Positions 54,616 to 64,000 are shown, counted from the stretch's first letter. The stretch is 64,000 nucleotides of DNA from an uncultured Chlorobiaceae bacterium (GCA_903887845.1 CAISRC010000070.1:1-64000); one strand, 5' to 3'. Notes: generated by a model not told the origin, from the sequence alone. Numbers and translations: made by a program.

Positions 54616-54867
54616 TTAATCCTTGAATCGTTGTCCAACTTCCTTTGTTGGTTGTGCATAACCCGACTTATCAGGAGAAGTTCCCCTGAGCCCTGATGAG
54701 GTTCCGCCGTAGAGATGCGGATAAGCGTTGGCTCCCAGTCTTTTGGTGGTTTTTCCAATATTTTCGAGTGCGTCGCCAACAACCCACCAGTGACCATCTA
54801 TGAAAACTTCAAGAAACTTTCCATAGGCCGTAGCCGCGTTTGTAAAAGCCCCTGATATATTTGGCAT
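54616..54867 (-). CDS. csmE: Chlorosome envelope protein CsmE (CsmA paralogue)
   Basis: An 83-residue CsmA relative: MPNISGAFTNAATAYGKFLEVFIDGHWWVVGDALENIGKTTKRLGANAYP. His26 in DGHWW aligns with the BChl a ligand of CsmA, and the C-terminal LRGTSPDKSGYAQPTKEVG matches the region removed from CsmA on maturation. It should therefore be processed in the same way and bind BChl a in the baseplate. It lies far from csmCA (35 kb) and is transcribed alone, with two hairpins downstream. Confidence 0.93.
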   Translation of the reverse strand: MPNISGAFTNAATAYGKFLEVFIDGHWWVVGDALENIGKTTKRLGANAYPHLYGGTSSGLRGTSPDKSGYAQPTKEVGQRFKD

Positions 54868-55051
54868 CGTTGCGTGTTTAGTTTTTTAATTCCTTTATAA
54901 ACAAACTTAATAAATCTCCTCATCAATAAAAAATATTTTATGTTCAGTAGATGAGATAATTCTTTAACACTGAGTGTTCTGAACGGATGGTTTGTGAGGC
55001 AAACGTATAAGTCCGGGCATGATTTTTTAAATATTATAAAATTACAGGATT

Positions 55052-55579
55052 ATGGGAAAAGTGATGTCTTACAAGGGCGTCTGGCCGCAACTTCATGACA
55101 CGGTGTTTATGACGGACGGAGCTTATGTTATTGGTGACGTGCATATCGGCGCCAATTCGAGTATCTGGTTCAATGCGGTTGTCCGGGGTGATGTCTGTCC
55201 GATTCGCATCGGGGAGAAAACCAGTGTGCAGGATAATGTGACCCTTCATGTCACGCATGATACCGGCCCTCTGAACATAGGAAACTGTGTTACTATTGGC
55301 CATGGTGCTGTGCTGCACGCCTGTACGGTCAAAGATTATGTGTTGATCGGGATGGGCGCGGTTTTGCTTGATGACTGTGTTATTGAACCCTGGTCGATTG
55401 TCGCTGCCGGTTCACTGGTCAGGCAGGGATTTACCGTGCCATCAGGGATGCTGGTTGCAGGTGTTCCCGCAAAAGTGATGCGTCCGATCACTGAGGAAGA
55501 GCGTCAAAATATAGAGGAGTCGCCAGAAAACTATGTGCGATACTCGCAAAACTATCGGGAAGAGGAAAAACAGCGATAA
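55052..55579 (+). CDS. Gamma-carbonic-anhydrase-like hexapeptide-repeat protein
   Basis: A 175-residue left-handed beta-helix protein. Hexapeptide turns run from YVIGDVHIGANSSIWFNAVVRGD to LIGMGAVLLDDCVIEPWSIVAAGSLV. The metal histidines are in NVTLHVTHDTGP and VTIGHGAVLHACTV, giving the three-His site of the gamma class. It ends with a helix (TEEERQNIEESPENYVRYSQNY). Relatives (PaaY, YrdA, Cam) are hydratases or acyltransferase-like; carbonic anhydrase activity is not proven by sequence. Confidence 0.87.
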   Translation: MGKVMSYKGVWPQLHDTVFMTDGAYVIGDVHIGANSSIWFNAVVRGDVCPIRIGEKTSVQDNVTLHVTHDTGPLNIGNCVTIGHGAVLHACTVKDYVLIGMGAVLLDDCVIEPWSIVAAGSLVRQGFTVPSGMLVAGVPAKVMRPITEEERQNIEESPENYVRYSQNYREEEKQR

Positions 55580-55671
55580 TTACAAGCGGTCTTCTTCCTT
55601 GATTTCACTAAATTGCGCCCGGAAGTTAGTCCTGTTTTTTTTAACAGTTATTCGGTAATTCTTTGTCTCTT

Positions 55672-56868
55672 ATGATGCAAAACGATGTTGTAGTAGTCGG
55701 CGGTGGTATAAGCGGCTTGAGCCTTGCCTTTTATAGTGTCGATGCAGGTTTTAAAACCACCCTGCTTGAAAAGAGTGATACTCTCGGAGGCTCTTTTGCT
55801 TCTCCCCAGTACAACGGAAATGGAAAGAAATTTTGGTTGGAACTTGGAGCGCACACCTGTTACAGCTCTTATCAGAATCTGCTCGACATTGTTGAATCTT
55901 GCGGAATCACAGAATCAATCATTCCGCGCGAAAAAGTGCCGTTTACCCTGCTGGTGAATGATAAAATCAAGTCTATTGTTTCCCGGCTCAATATTCTGGA
56001 ACTGCTTCTTTCAGCTCCTAATTTCTTTAAACTGAAGAAAGACGGCCTGAGTGTGAAGTCCTATTACTCAAAAATTGTGGGAGAGAAGAACTACAATGAG
56101 GTAATCAGTCATTTCTTCAATGCAGTGCCTTCGCAGAAAACCGATGACTTTCCTGCTGACATGATGTTCAAAAGCAGGGAAAAAAGAAAGGATATGCTGA
56201 AGAACTACACCTTCAAGGGAGGTATGCAGAGTGTTGCCCGGGTGATTGCGGCAAAAAGCGGGCTGAACGTCTTTACCAGCCAGGATGTGAACTCTGTGAA
56301 GTATGAGAATGGGTTATATATAATCAGGAACGCCAGTGGCGGAGAATATTCGGCTAAAACCCTTGTTATGGCAACGCCATCTTCGGTCGCCTCGAAGCTG
56401 CTGTGGGATATCAATCCTGATATTGCCAACCATCTCGGTCAGCTCAAGGCGGCTGAGGTCGACTCTGTCGGGGTTATTGTTCGCAAGGATACGGTTACCC
56501 TTAAGCCGGTAGCTGCAATGATTTCGCCAAACGATGTATTTTTCTCGATAGTCTCCCGCGATACGGTTCCTGACGACAACTATCGTGGTTTTACGTTTCA
56601 TTTCAAGCCCGGCCTTGATGACAAGACCAAAAGAAGCCGCATAACCGAGGTGCTCGGGGTGAGCTTTTCAAAGATAGAGCATACCATTTCAAAGATCAAT
56701 ACGGTTCCTACGCTGGGGATGGGGCATCATAAATGGCTGGAAAAAACCGATATGCTGCTGAAGGGGAAAAAGAACCTTCTCCTGACCGGCAACTATTTTG
56801 GCGGAATGGCCATTGAGGATTGTGTGAGTCGCTCGAAGAGTGAAATTGCAAGGCTGAAAGAAGGGTAG
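55672..56868 (+). CDS. FAD-dependent oxidase of the protoporphyrinogen-oxidase/amine-oxidase family
   Basis: About 398 residues. The N-terminal FAD motif is DVVVVGGGISGLSLAFYSVDAGF, followed by TTLLEKSDTLGGS. WLELGAHTCYSSYQNLLDIVESC and TFKGGMQSVARVIAAKSG follow, and the C-terminal FAD-contact segment is LLTGNYFGGMAIEDCVSRSK. The ending GGMAIEDCV resembles HemY/HemG2-type protoporphyrinogen oxidases. A role in tetrapyrrole synthesis would suit a pigment-rich organism, but related carotenoid and amine oxidases share the fold. ATG at 55672 is preferred over the TTG upstream. Confidence 0.78.
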   Translation: MMQNDVVVVGGGISGLSLAFYSVDAGFKTTLLEKSDTLGGSFASPQYNGNGKKFWLELGAHTCYSSYQNLLDIVESCGITESIIPREKVPFTLLVNDKIKSIVSRLNILELLLSAPNFFKLKKDGLSVKSYYSKIVGEKNYNEVISHFFNAVPSQKTDDFPADMMFKSREKRKDMLKNYTFKGGMQSVARVIAAKSGLNVFTSQDVNSVKYENGLYIIRNASGGEYSAKTLVMATPSSVASKLLWDINPDIANHLGQLKAAEVDSVGVIVRKDTVTLKPVAAMISPNDVFFSIVSRDTVPDDNYRGFTFHFKPGLDDKTKRSRITEVLGVSFSKIEHTISKINTVPTLGMGHHKWLEKTDMLLKGKKNLLLTGNYFGGMAIEDCVSRSKSEIARLKEG

Positions 56869-56920
56869 GTTATAAAAAAAACAGCTTAAGAGGGTTTCTT
56901 GCGGCTTTGATTATGGTTAG

Positions 56921-57970
56921 ATGCCTATGGATACAACAGTGAATTTATGGAATTCGCCGCAGGGTGTTTACCTGATACCGGCGATAATTGTTGTCTTTGC
57001 CCTGCTCTTTTATGTGGGGGCAAATTCCCTTTTCAGAAAGGTTATAGCTGTGATTCGCTCATCGGTCAGGGATGTCACTATTCCTCTTGAGCTTATGGCT
57101 TTGCCTTTCAGGGTGCTGGTCTCTCTGGTTGGTCTGGCCATTCTTGTTCGTTATGTGCCGGTAGATTCGGCTATAAAGGATCTGCTTCATCATACGCTCC
57201 TTATTTTTGCCATTTTCGGGTTTTCATGGTTCGTCATGCGGTTACTCATGGTGCTGGAGCAGTCTATCCTGAAACACTATGCAGCGAAAGTCGGTGAAAA
57301 TGAAGCAGCAAAAAAAATTGCCACACCTGTTCATCTGGCTCGCAAGATTCTGACTGTGCTCTGTGTGCTTCTGGCTATTTCCGGCGTCTTGATGACCTTT
57401 GATACCGTTCGACAGGTTGGGCTGAGCATTCTTGCCTCAGCAGGTATTGCCGGTGTAATGCTTGGTTTTGCGGCCCAGAAAAGTCTTACAACCCTGATAG
57501 CCGGGATCCAGATTGCGATAACGCAGCCGATCAGTATTGGCGACGTGGTTGTTGTTGAAAATGAAAGAGGCGTGATTGAAGAGATTTCTCTCACCTACGT
57601 CGTTGTGCAACTCTGGGATCAGCGCCGGATGATTGTACCCATTACATGGTTTATTGATCGTCCGTTTCAGAACTGGACCAGGACATCGTCAGAGCTTCTT
57701 GGTACGGTTTATCTCCATACAGATTATACAATTCCACCAGAAACGCTTCGTGATGAGCTTGAGAGAATTGTCTCAGCAACACCGTTATGGGATAAGAGGG
57801 TGGCAAAAATACAGGTAACCAATACTACGGAGAAGTCGGTCGAGATTCGGGCGCTTGTCAGTGCGGCGAACTCTTCGGATGTCTGGGAGTTGCGTTGTTT
57901 TGTTCGTGAACAGTTGATTGCGTTCCTGAGGCTTAACTATCCGGGAAGTTTGCCGAAAGTTACAGGATAA
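56921..57970 (+). CDS. MscS-family mechanosensitive channel
   Basis: A 349-residue inner-membrane channel. Four predicted transmembrane helices: YLIPAIIVVFALLFYVGANSL, PFRVLVSLVGLAILVRYV, LLIFAIFGFSWFVMRLLMVL and the pair after KILTVLCVLLAISGVLM. The pore-lining MscS helix is ASAGIAGVMLGFAAQKSLTTLIAGIQIAITQPI (given by its ends), followed by the beta domain GDVVVVENERGVIEEISLTYVVVQLWDQRRMIVP. It opens under membrane tension to release solutes. It is in the same direction as the FKBP gene 87 bp downstream. Confidence 0.9.
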   Translation: MPMDTTVNLWNSPQGVYLIPAIIVVFALLFYVGANSLFRKVIAVIRSSVRDVTIPLELMALPFRVLVSLVGLAILVRYVPVDSAIKDLLHHTLLIFAIFGFSWFVMRLLMVLEQSILKHYAAKVGENEAAKKIATPVHLARKILTVLCVLLAISGVLMTFDTVRQVGLSILASAGIAGVMLGFAAQKSLTTLIAGIQIAITQPISIGDVVVVENERGVIEEISLTYVVVQLWDQRRMIVPITWFIDRPFQNWTRTSSELLGTVYLHTDYTIPPETLRDELERIVSATPLWDKRVAKIQVTNTTEKSVEIRALVSAANSSDVWELRCFVREQLIAFLRLNYPGSLPKVTG

Positions 57971-58057
57971 ATGGAGGCAGGTGGAGTAGAGGGCGTTTGT
58001 AAAGGTTAAGGTATAATACAGGTAAGTCGTTTTGACAAGAAAAAAAAGGAGGAGTGC

Positions 58058-58486
58058 ATGGCGCAAGCAAAACAAGGTGACACGGTGAGAGTTCATTATA
58101 CCGGAACGCTTGATGACGGTACAATGTTTGATACTTCCGTTGAACGCGAACCGCTGGAGTTTACGATTGGGGGAGGAGATGTTATTCCCGGATTTGATAG
58201 AGCCGTCCTTGATTTGTCACCCGGCGAGGTCAGGGTTTCGGTTATTTCTGCTGCAGAGGCTTATGGAGAGCACAGAGCAGAGCTTGTTACTGACGTCGAT
58301 CGGGAGCGTTTTCCCGCCGATATGGAACTTGAAATAGGTCAACAGCTTCAGGTCAATCTTGCTGACAATCAGCAGGCGATTGTGATGGTTGTTGACTTGA
58401 GTGACACCTCAGTGACGCTTGATGCCAACCATCCGCTTGCCGGTCAGCAGCTCACTTTTGAGATTGAGCTTGTGGAGATTCTCTGA
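58058..58486 (+). CDS. FKBP-type peptidyl-prolyl isomerase (SlyD-like)
   Basis: A 142-residue isomerase: [45 protein letters not shown], then an inserted flap domain ([23 protein letters not shown] ... [20 protein letters not shown]) and the return [18 protein letters not shown]. This FKBP plus IF domain order is that of SlyD. There is no His-rich tail, so nickel handling is not indicated. A GGAGGAG leader precedes the ATG. A nickel hydrogenase operon converges on it from the other side. Confidence 0.92.
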   Translation: MAQAKQGDTVRVHYTGTLDDGTMFDTSVEREPLEFTIGGGDVIPGFDRAVLDLSPGEVRVSVISAAEAYGEHRAELVTDVDRERFPADMELEIGQQLQVNLADNQQAIVMVVDLSDTSVTLDANHPLAGQQLTFEIELVEIL

Positions 58487-58492
58487 GTGCAG

Positions 58493-58522
58493 ATGCAGGG
58501 AAGCAGGCCCGCTTCCCTGCAT
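58493..58522. other. 12-bp hairpin between the convergent FKBP and hydrogenase genes
   Basis: ATGCAGGGAAGC pairs with GCTTCCCTGCAT around a 6-base loop, in the 55-bp gap between two convergent genes. It has no T tract on either side. It may still serve as a bidirectional terminator or an mRNA 3' stabiliser. Confidence 0.6.
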
Positions 58523-58541
58523 TGTACATACGCATACTCTC

Positions 58542-59816
58542 TCAATGCACCGAGCATGATATACAGGGGTCGTAAGAACGTACCACCATCTCACAAAGTT
58601 TTGTAATCTCCCCGTCTTTTTTTCCCTCCCTGAGCGCCTGTTCAACGAGTGCCCGCAGATCATCATGGATGTTGCCATTATTCTGCGTCGTTGGAATGAT
58701 GCAGTCTGCCTTGGCCACTTTGCCCTGCTCATCAATTTCGATATGGTGATAGAGTACCCCGCGCGGCGCTTCAACAGCTCCGGTGGCTATGCCGGCTTTT
58801 GGCGTGTAAGGTGTTTTTATCTCTGAAAGATCACTGTCAAGCAGCGAGTTAACAAGATCCCCGGCATCCTCAAGAATATGAACACATTCGACGAGCTGGG
58901 CGATGTTGTTCATAAAGGGGTTGTGACACACCGGCTGAAGCCCGAAGCTTTCGGCGACCTCCTTTGCTTTCGGGTGCAGAAGATCGTAGTTATTGTTGAA
59001 ACGTGCCAATGCTCCTGCCGCAGAGGATTGCCGGCTGAGACGGGTGAATTTTGAAGTGGAGAACTCCTGCGTGTACTCGTTGGTCATCAGGAGATAGTCA
59101 TTTTCCTCCAGGTTAACCCCGTCCGATGAGACAAGACGCCCGCCAATTGAAGGATAGGTTGATCCGTTGGAGAGCGAGATAAATTCGGTTTCCCGGCTGA
59201 AAGCAGGAATGGTGAGTGTGTGGAAAAAAGAGCACGTTGTCTCAAGCGCTGGTTTTCTCTCCTGAATCATCGTACGAAGCTGTAACAGCCTCTCTTTGTC
59301 AGGGGCCTTGCTGAGACCACCGACAACGAGGCTGACGGGGTGGGTGCAGCGCCCGGTTGTTACTGTGCTGATTTCGTTGCCGAGCTCTTTGAGTTGCAGT
59401 CCCGCCCTGACCAGATCGGGGTGCGACTGAATCAGAGGGAGGACACTGGAGGTGCCCGCAAAATCAGGGGCTATGAGAAAAAAAAGATGGAGGGCATGGC
59501 TCTGGAGAGTTTCGCCGTGCATTGCCAGCAGCCTTGTTTTTTCTGCTGCAATCGGTGGCACAATGTCCATTGCCCGTTCAACCGCCCTGATGCTTGCAAG
59601 TGAATGGCTGATGGAGCAGATCCCGCAGATTCTTGAAGTCAGAAATGGCACCCGCTCGGCGCTCATCCCCTTGAGCATCACCTCAAAAAAGCGTGGGGTC
59701 TCAACGATAGCCCAACGGGCATCAACAAGCTGACCATCCCTGACCGTGATCTGGATGTCGGCGTGCCCCTCCACTCTGGTCAGGTGATGGATATCAAGTG
59801 AGTAGTCACGTTTCAT
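58542..59816 (-). CDS. [NiFe] hydrogenase large (alpha) subunit, group 3 cytoplasmic type
   Basis: About 424 residues from the ATG at 59816 ([21 protein letters not shown]); 12 upstream codons are rejected. The Ni-Fe site ligands are [14 protein letters not shown] and the C-terminal DPCISCSVH. The protein ends at that final His, with no C-terminal peptide for the usual endopeptidase. The set beta-gamma-delta-alpha matches the sulfhydrogenase/group 3b hydrogenases of Chlorobi (HydBGDA/HyhBGSL naming), which couple H2 to NAD(P)H. It overlaps the small-subunit gene by 11 bp and is last in the operon. Confidence 0.92.
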   Translation of the reverse strand: MKRDYSLDIHHLTRVEGHADIQITVRDGQLVDARWAIVETPRFFEVMLKGMSAERVPFLTSRICGICSISHSLASIRAVERAMDIVPPIAAEKTRLLAMHGETLQSHALHLFFLIAPDFAGTSSVLPLIQSHPDLVRAGLQLKELGNEISTVTTGRCTHPVSLVVGGLSKAPDKERLLQLRTMIQERKPALETTCSFFHTLTIPAFSRETEFISLSNGSTYPSIGGRLVSSDGVNLEENDYLLMTNEYTQEFSTSKFTRLSRQSSAAGALARFNNNYDLLHPKAKEVAESFGLQPVCHNPFMNNIAQLVECVHILEDAGDLVNSLLDSDLSEIKTPYTPKAGIATGAVEAPRGVLYHHIEIDEQGKVAKADCIIPTTQNNGNIHDDLRALVEQALREGKKDGEITKLCEMVVRSYDPCISCSVH

Positions 59817-60570
59817 CAGTAGCGAATGGTTCAAAGGCGTTATAAAAGGCAAGCATTTCGTGCAGGTCGTCGAGGCTTAGTGCCCTGTCTTTTACCAGCT
59901 CAAAAAAAGCTGGCATATTAAGCTCCTCTGCAGGACCACGGCACCCGAGGCAGGCGCTCTTTCCTGTTGTGCATACCGCATTGCAGCCAGCGCGGGTAAT
60001 CGGCCCGAGGCAGAGTTCGCCAAGGTCGAAGAGGCAGGTGTTCAACTGTTGCTTGCAGTCCACGCAAACCGGGTACGTCGGCAAGCTGACCTGCGAACGG
60101 GTGACAATACCAACCAAAATCTGTTCTACCTCATCTTTGGAAACCGGGCAACCGGGAATAGAGTGATCGACCTGGACGACGTCGCTGATTTTCATGGAGG
60201 GCATTGTCTCGACCGCTTTGTTGTCATAGACCTCACGGATTGCCTCCTCTTGAGGAATTCGGTTCTTGAGACTGTTGACCCCGCCGAAACAGGCGCAGGT
60301 GCCGAAAGCGATTAACACTTTTGCTTTTGCGCGGATGGCCTTCAAACGCTCAATCTCGTCAGGGCGCGTGATGCTTCCCTCGACAAGGGCGATATCGTAG
60401 TCGTCGAGTCGCTCGGAGGATATTTCCCTGAAGTTGCGGATATCGAGGAGGGCGAGGAAATCAGGCAAGGTCGATTCCTTGTTGGCCAACTGCAGTTGGC
60501 ACCCTTCGCAGCAGGTAAAGTCGAACGATCCGATCTTCACCTTTTCCATTTCAAAACCAAGATGGTTCAT
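59806..60570 (-). CDS. [NiFe] hydrogenase small (delta) subunit
   Basis: A 254-residue iron-sulfur subunit that relays electrons from the Ni-Fe site. Proximal cluster ligands: [12 protein letters not shown] near the N-terminus, FGTCACFGG, and [11 protein letters not shown]. More cluster cysteines follow in [31 protein letters not shown] and [10 protein letters not shown]. No twin-arginine signal is present, so it stays in the cytoplasm. Starts 10 bp past the gamma-subunit stop with an AGGA leader, and overlaps the alpha gene. Confidence 0.92.
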   Translation of the reverse strand: MNHLGFEMEKVKIGSFDFTCCEGCQLQLANKESTLPDFLALLDIRNFREISSERLDDYDIALVEGSITRPDEIERLKAIRAKAKVLIAFGTCACFGGVNSLKNRIPQEEAIREVYDNKAVETMPSMKISDVVQVDHSIPGCPVSKDEVEQILVGIVTRSQVSLPTYPVCVDCKQQLNTCLFDLGELCLGPITRAGCNAVCTTGKSACLGCRGPAEELNMPAFFELVKDRALSLDDLHEMLAFYNAFEPFATDET

Positions 60571-60580
60571 GAGGTTTTTC

Positions 60581-61498
60581 CTAAATCGCTTCTTTGAGGT
60601 TCATGACCGACCAGTAGTCAAACACCGGGCCGTCGAGGCATGTAAAGGTGGAACCGACCATGCACCGGCAGCATTTGCCCATGCCGCAGTGCATGCGGCG
60701 CTCCAGCGACACAAACATCCTGTTCATCGGAATGCCCAGCCGGTCAAGATGGCTGCAGACAAACTTGAACATGACCGGAGGGCCGCAGACGATCGCGTAG
60801 GTCTCCTTGGGGTCAAAGGCGAATTCGTCGAGCAGGGCGGTGATCATGCCGCTTCGGCCTGTCCAGGATGCATCGGGGTTTTCGACGATAGTGCTCATCT
60901 GCACATGGCTGACCTTTTTCCACTCTTCGAACTGGTACGTGAAGAGCATCTGTGATGGTTCCTTGGCTCCGTAGAGAAGGAAGACCTCCTTGTACTTGTC
61001 GCGGTGGTCGTTGATCCAGAAAAGGGGTGCGCGCATCGGCGCTATGCCAAGCCCTCCGGCAATCAGGAGCACGTTCTGATCCTGCATCTCCGCCATAGGG
61101 AAGGCTGTCCCGAACGGGCCCCTGATGGAAACGAAGGCCCCCTGGGAGGCTTCGAAGAGCGCTGAGGTGACATGGCCAGCCTTGCGGATGCAGAGTTCGA
61201 TAAACTCGTGGTTGCTGGTTGAACTTGATATTGATATCGGTGCTTCACCGTATCCCGGTACTTCGAGCATAAGGAACTGACCGGGTCTGAAGTTGAACAC
61301 TTCCCGCTCGAGCGGATCGATGATACGGAGCTGGAAGAGGCGTTCAAGGCCGGAGAGCGGCACGATGTTGGTAATCCTGCACTTGTAGCCCCTGTCGGTG
61401 ATCATGACCTCTGACTTTTTCTGAAAATCCGGGATCTTGACGGCGAAAGGTTCACGGTTCAGGTCTTGTCCGGGGATGGTGAAACGCATATCATGCAT
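60581..61498 (-). CDS. Hydrogenase gamma subunit, FAD/NAD(P)-binding diaphorase
   Basis: About 305 residues from the ATG at 61498 ([20 protein letters not shown]), which overlaps the end of the beta gene by 40 bp. An internal Met at 61405 is an alternative start. The FAD domain has [22 protein letters not shown], and the NAD domain [20 protein letters not shown] and [16 protein letters not shown]-terminal [2Fe-2S] site is [19 protein letters not shown] with a later C-x-D-G-P. It exchanges electrons between NAD(P)H and the small subunit. Confidence 0.9.
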   Translation of the reverse strand: MHDMRFTIPGQDLNREPFAVKIPDFQKKSEVMITDRGYKCRITNIVPLSGLERLFQLRIIDPLEREVFNFRPGQFLMLEVPGYGEAPISISSSTSNHEFIELCIRKAGHVTSALFEASQGAFVSIRGPFGTAFPMAEMQDQNVLLIAGGLGIAPMRAPLFWINDHRDKYKEVFLLYGAKEPSQMLFTYQFEEWKKVSHVQMSTIVENPDASWTGRSGMITALLDEFAFDPKETYAIVCGPPVMFKFVCSHLDRLGIPMNRMFVSLERRMHCGMGKCCRCMVGSTFTCLDGPVFDYWSVMNLKEAI

Positions 61499-62538
61499 GA
61501 TTCTCGCTCTAGTCTGAGGTCGTTGATGACGTCTTTCGGGTTGATGTCGGCAAGGCAGGCCCGTCCGCAACGGTTGCAGCCTACGCAGATCTGCTGGTTG
61601 TCGTTGGCCGCAAATCCACGGTAATGGTGGTAGTAGCGATACTTGAGGCGGTCGCCGGTTTTCGGTCTGAAGTTGTGTCCGCCGGTGACCTGCGCAAAAT
61701 CAACCAGATTGCATGAGTAGAGATGGTTCTGCCGTGTCGAGCCTTTAAGATCAATATCGAAACACTCTTCCACGCTATAGCAGTAGCAGGTCGGGCAGAC
61801 CATTGCGCAGGAGCCGCAACTGAGACACTTGTCGCCCCATTTCTGCCAAATCGGAGAGTCAAATTCGATATCGAGGAAACAGGGCAGTCCGGACACCTCA
61901 ATTTTGGTTTCAAAGCTGTTCTTGATGTTCTTGCGCCGTTCAATCAGGAGGCAATTGTCCTCATACGTCGGCTCTTCGATTTTGAACTCCTTGAGGAAGT
62001 TGAATGCTTTCGAGGAGTTGATCGAAAGGTAATAACTGTCGCCGATGTCGGAGCAGAAGAGGTTGAATCCATGATTGACGGTGTGCCGGTTCATCGAATG
62101 GCAGAAGCAGTCCGGCAGAGGCATGTGGTCCATGCCGATAATGAAATTGTTTTTCCGGCGTGCCAGATAGTAGGGAGAAGGGTAGGCGCCATGGAGCATC
62201 ACATCGTCAAGAATGTTGACCGCATTGATGTCGCAGGGTCTGAGCCCGATAAGAATGATGGGTGGAGCCTCGTAACGTATCTCCTGTTCCCAGTTTCCGT
62301 CGCTGAAGTTGAAGTGGGAAAGCTCGTCTCGGTAAGGCAGAAAAAAGTGCTTGGCCGATGAGTGTGTTACGGTGTAATCAAAATCGATTTCATCGACCGA
62401 CTTCACGGGCATAAACTGATAGATCGGTTTTCCGTTGCTTCCGGTATCTACCTTTCGAGGTCCGAAAGAGCTGTTATTCTGAACAAGTGCGTCAATAAAA
62501 GCCTTGAACTCACCTTTGGAAATGACTTTATAGATCAT
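61459..62538 (-). CDS. Hydrogenase beta subunit, [4Fe-4S] electron-transfer protein
   Basis: A 359-residue subunit of the HydB/AsrA type. Two ferredoxin-like cluster motifs are [16 protein letters not shown] and [17 protein letters not shown] near the C-terminus. The N-terminal part ([38 protein letters not shown]) is shared with sulfite reductase subunit A. First gene of the operon beta-gamma-delta-alpha. A gene-free 293-bp stretch upstream (62539-62831) should hold its promoter; I could not identify a clear site. Confidence 0.9.
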   Translation of the reverse strand: MIYKVISKGEFKAFIDALVQNNSSFGPRKVDTGSNGKPIYQFMPVKSVDEIDFDYTVTHSSAKHFFLPYRDELSHFNFSDGNWEQEIRYEAPPIILIGLRPCDINAVNILDDVMLHGAYPSPYYLARRKNNFIIGMDHMPLPDCFCHSMNRHTVNHGFNLFCSDIGDSYYLSINSSKAFNFLKEFKIEEPTYEDNCLLIERRKNIKNSFETKIEVSGLPCFLDIEFDSPIWQKWGDKCLSCGSCAMVCPTCYCYSVEECFDIDLKGSTRQNHLYSCNLVDFAQVTGGHNFRPKTGDRLKYRYYHHYRGFAANDNQQICVGCNRCGRACLADINPKDVINDLRLERESCMICVSPSPDKT

Positions 62539-62769
62539 TGCTCATGTTCCCGATTCAGGCATTGCTGAGAAGCGCTGTAACCAACATGGAAACCTTCTAT
62601 TGAAAGCTACATAAAAGGCCGTGCAATTGAAAACGCAAAATACCCTTTCTTAACTGACAGCAGCGCTTTTAAATTGGAGTGGCAAGGTATCTGGCAAAAA
62701 AATCCGACTTGGAGAGTATCAGATGCTCAGGATAGCTGTTGCTTGCGATCGCCCTTGAAAATAAGCAAT

Positions 62770-62805
62770 AAAAAAGCCGCCTCCTGATCGTTCAGGAGAC
62801 GGCGG
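62770..62805 (-). terminator. Rho-independent terminator after the outer-membrane barrel gene
   Basis: GCCGCCTCCTGA pairs with TCAGGAGACGGCGG (one bulge) around a 4-base loop and is followed on the minus strand by TTTTTT. It lies 27 bp past the barrel-protein stop. Confidence 0.9.
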
Positions 62806-62831
62806 AACATTGTGCATTCAATACGCCTCAG

Positions 62832-63422
62832 TTACTGAAAGTCATAGCGAATACCGGCAAGGATATTGCTGCTGGAAGCAGTGTACTCACCATAATTATC
62901 TTTGAACTTTGATGGCTTCAGGTAACGATAGCCAAGGTCAACGGTAAGGTTATTTGCTGCCTTGATGCCAATCCCGGTACCAATCTGCCATGCAAACACA
63001 GAGTTTGATTTATCACTTTCACCTTCAACCTTTGATGTGATGCTTGCTCCACCAAGACCAGCCGTAACATAAGGAGAGATGCTTTTGCTTTTTACATCAA
63101 CGTCATAATAGCCGTTGACCATATACGTAAATGTTGAAACCGAGTCGTTTCTGGTATCTGTCACATGATTAAATGTGTCCACATCATTAGTCTGATAACC
63201 CAGAGCAGCTTCAACGCGGTATGCACCGTTCTTGATACCTACGGCCCCACCAAAAGGAACTCCCGATTTGTAGGTTTGCCCATCTTTATCTGTTATGCCC
63301 GAATCTGTTACGTCAGCGTTACCAAAAATACCTACGCCAACTGAGCCGCTGATGTAAGGAGCCGCTAAAGCTGGAGTTGCTGACACACCGGCAATCAATG
63401 CGGTCAATAATAACTTTTTCAT
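62832..63422 (-). CDS. Outer-membrane beta-barrel protein
   Basis: A 196-residue protein with signal peptide MKKLLLTALIAGVSATPALA and an eight-strand-type barrel of alternating residues (YISGSVGVGIFGNADV, YRVEAALGYQTNDVD, FTYMVNGYYDVDV, LTVDLGYRYLKPSKF). It ends ILAGIRYDFQ; the aromatic-x-aromatic terminus suits BAM insertion. It looks like an OmpA-N/OmpX/P44-type surface protein of unknown role. The 195 bp upstream are AT-rich with no recognised operator. Confidence 0.85.
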   Translation of the reverse strand: MKKLLLTALIAGVSATPALAAPYISGSVGVGIFGNADVTDSGITDKDGQTYKSGVPFGGAVGIKNGAYRVEAALGYQTNDVDTFNHVTDTRNDSVSTFTYMVNGYYDVDVKSKSISPYVTAGLGGASITSKVEGESDKSNSVFAWQIGTGIGIKAANNLTVDLGYRYLKPSKFKDNYGEYTASSSNILAGIRYDFQ

Positions 63423-63617
63423 CTTTTTTGAAATGTTAAATTATGTTAACTACAACAACTACGTTGTCCTATACTAATAAGTTAAATAAAAAAAAATACA
63501 TTTTCACAAAAAAAGTTACTTCAGCCTGAAGCGCTTTTCTATCCCGATATTTCACCGATTTCCAGTAACAGGGAAGAATGCGGCTTTTTTACTCTTTGCT
63601 GACGAGAGAATATCGTG

Positions 63618-64000
63618 CTATATTCTTTTTGCGAGCAGATAAACCTTGTCGTTTTTTCTTACCGTTGCACACTTGATGGTGACGCTGTCGCCTTTTACTG
63701 CATCAATATCCGGCAGGTCGTTTGTAAAAAAAGCATCAGCCATTACCGTGACTACTCCTGTTTTCGGTCCCAGAATAGAGAGCTTGTCGCCCTGCTTGAG
63801 GCCATGGGAGTAGATGAGCATTTCTGCCACTCCCGCTTTTGGATAGTATTTTTTTATCTCACCGATATAGGTTTTTTTCTCCTGAGCAAGTGAGCCGTAC
63901 TCTCTTGTCCATGCATCAAGAGGTTTTCCAAAATAAAACCCTGTTGAAAATCCACGGTTATAGACCTTGGCCAGATCACTCTTGAGGCTCATGGTCAGTT
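63618..64000 (-). CDS. U32-family peptidase, C-terminal part (5' end outside window)
   Basis: The frame is open to the right edge of the window. It reads [45 protein letters not shown], then a small beta domain ([50 protein letters not shown]). [13 protein letters not shown] is characteristic of the C-terminal region of U32 peptidases (YegQ/RlhA-TrhP relatives), some of which act in tRNA or 23S rRNA hydroxylation. The first in-window Met at 63992 is not taken as the start because the family is far longer. Confidence 0.85.
   Translation of the reverse strand, partial: LTMSLKSDLAKVYNRGFSTGFYFGKPLDAWTREYGSLAQEKKTYIGEIKKYYPKAGVAEMLIYSHGLKQGDKLSILGPKTGVVTVMADAFFTNDLPDIDAVKGDSVTIKCATVRKNDKVYLLAKRI

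Noticed and set aside
1-64000. rRNA, tRNA, CRISPR arrays, transposases, integrases
   Set aside because: Looked for in all gene-free stretches on both strands; none could be supported.

Overview
The window comes from a green sulfur bacterium (Chlorobiaceae). It carries the chlorosome baseplate gene csmA with csmC, a second CsmA-type gene (csmE), two tandem paralogues of the magnesium-chelatase large subunit followed by bchM, and a BciB/HCAR-type bacteriochlorophyll enzyme. This combination is characteristic of the group. I cannot name the species. No rRNA, tRNA or CRISPR array was recognised.

Layout. 1-11.6 kb: minus-strand pigment block, with a TonB-dependent receptor, bchH, a BchH paralogue (probably BchS) and bchM, the last cut by the window edge. 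11.6-16.5 kb: a serine-palmitoyltransferase-like enzyme divergent from an extended SDR, then holA, ssb and a stand-alone pyrK. 16.8-21.9 kb: chlorosome locus arsA1-csmC-csmA-508-aa protein-arsA2, with two ArsA/Get3-type ATPases bracketing the envelope genes. 21.9-39.5 kb: mostly housekeeping genes (folK, folB, nadC, acpS, tig, M16 protease, recA, dusB, asd, alr, rpsU, aroA). Among them is a cystathionine-beta-synthase-like protein that lacks the PLP lysine. 39.7-44.2 kb: lipocalin, a small membrane protein, and a convergent pair of a chlorophyll-b-reductase-like SDR and BciB/HCAR, then an HD phosphohydrolase.

44.2-51.2 kb is an accessory island. It holds a decayed YoeB/YefM pair, a PemK/MazF toxin gene disrupted by a 61-bp piece of a DUF2442 gene, an intact HicBA pair, a truncated DUF2971 gene, a DUF4160 gene with an internal amber codon, an intact DUF2442 gene, a DUF4258 remnant with its presumed partner, and a type IIG restriction-modification enzyme. 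51.2-64 kb: a methyltransferase, a B12-binding radical SAM protein, lptB, csmE, a gamma-carbonic-anhydrase-like protein, a flavin oxidase, an MscS channel, an FKBP, a four-gene cytoplasmic [NiFe] hydrogenase operon, an outer-membrane barrel and the end of a U32 peptidase.

How the genes may work together. BchH and BchM catalyse consecutive steps (Mg insertion, then methylation), and the BchH paralogue sits between them. The ArsA-type ATPases are good candidates for handling chlorosome envelope proteins. The SDR/BciB pair resembles the two plant enzymes that convert chlorophyll b to a. The SPT-like/SDR pair could make a sphingoid lipid. These last three statements are inference. All annotation is by eye from sequence, without database searches.
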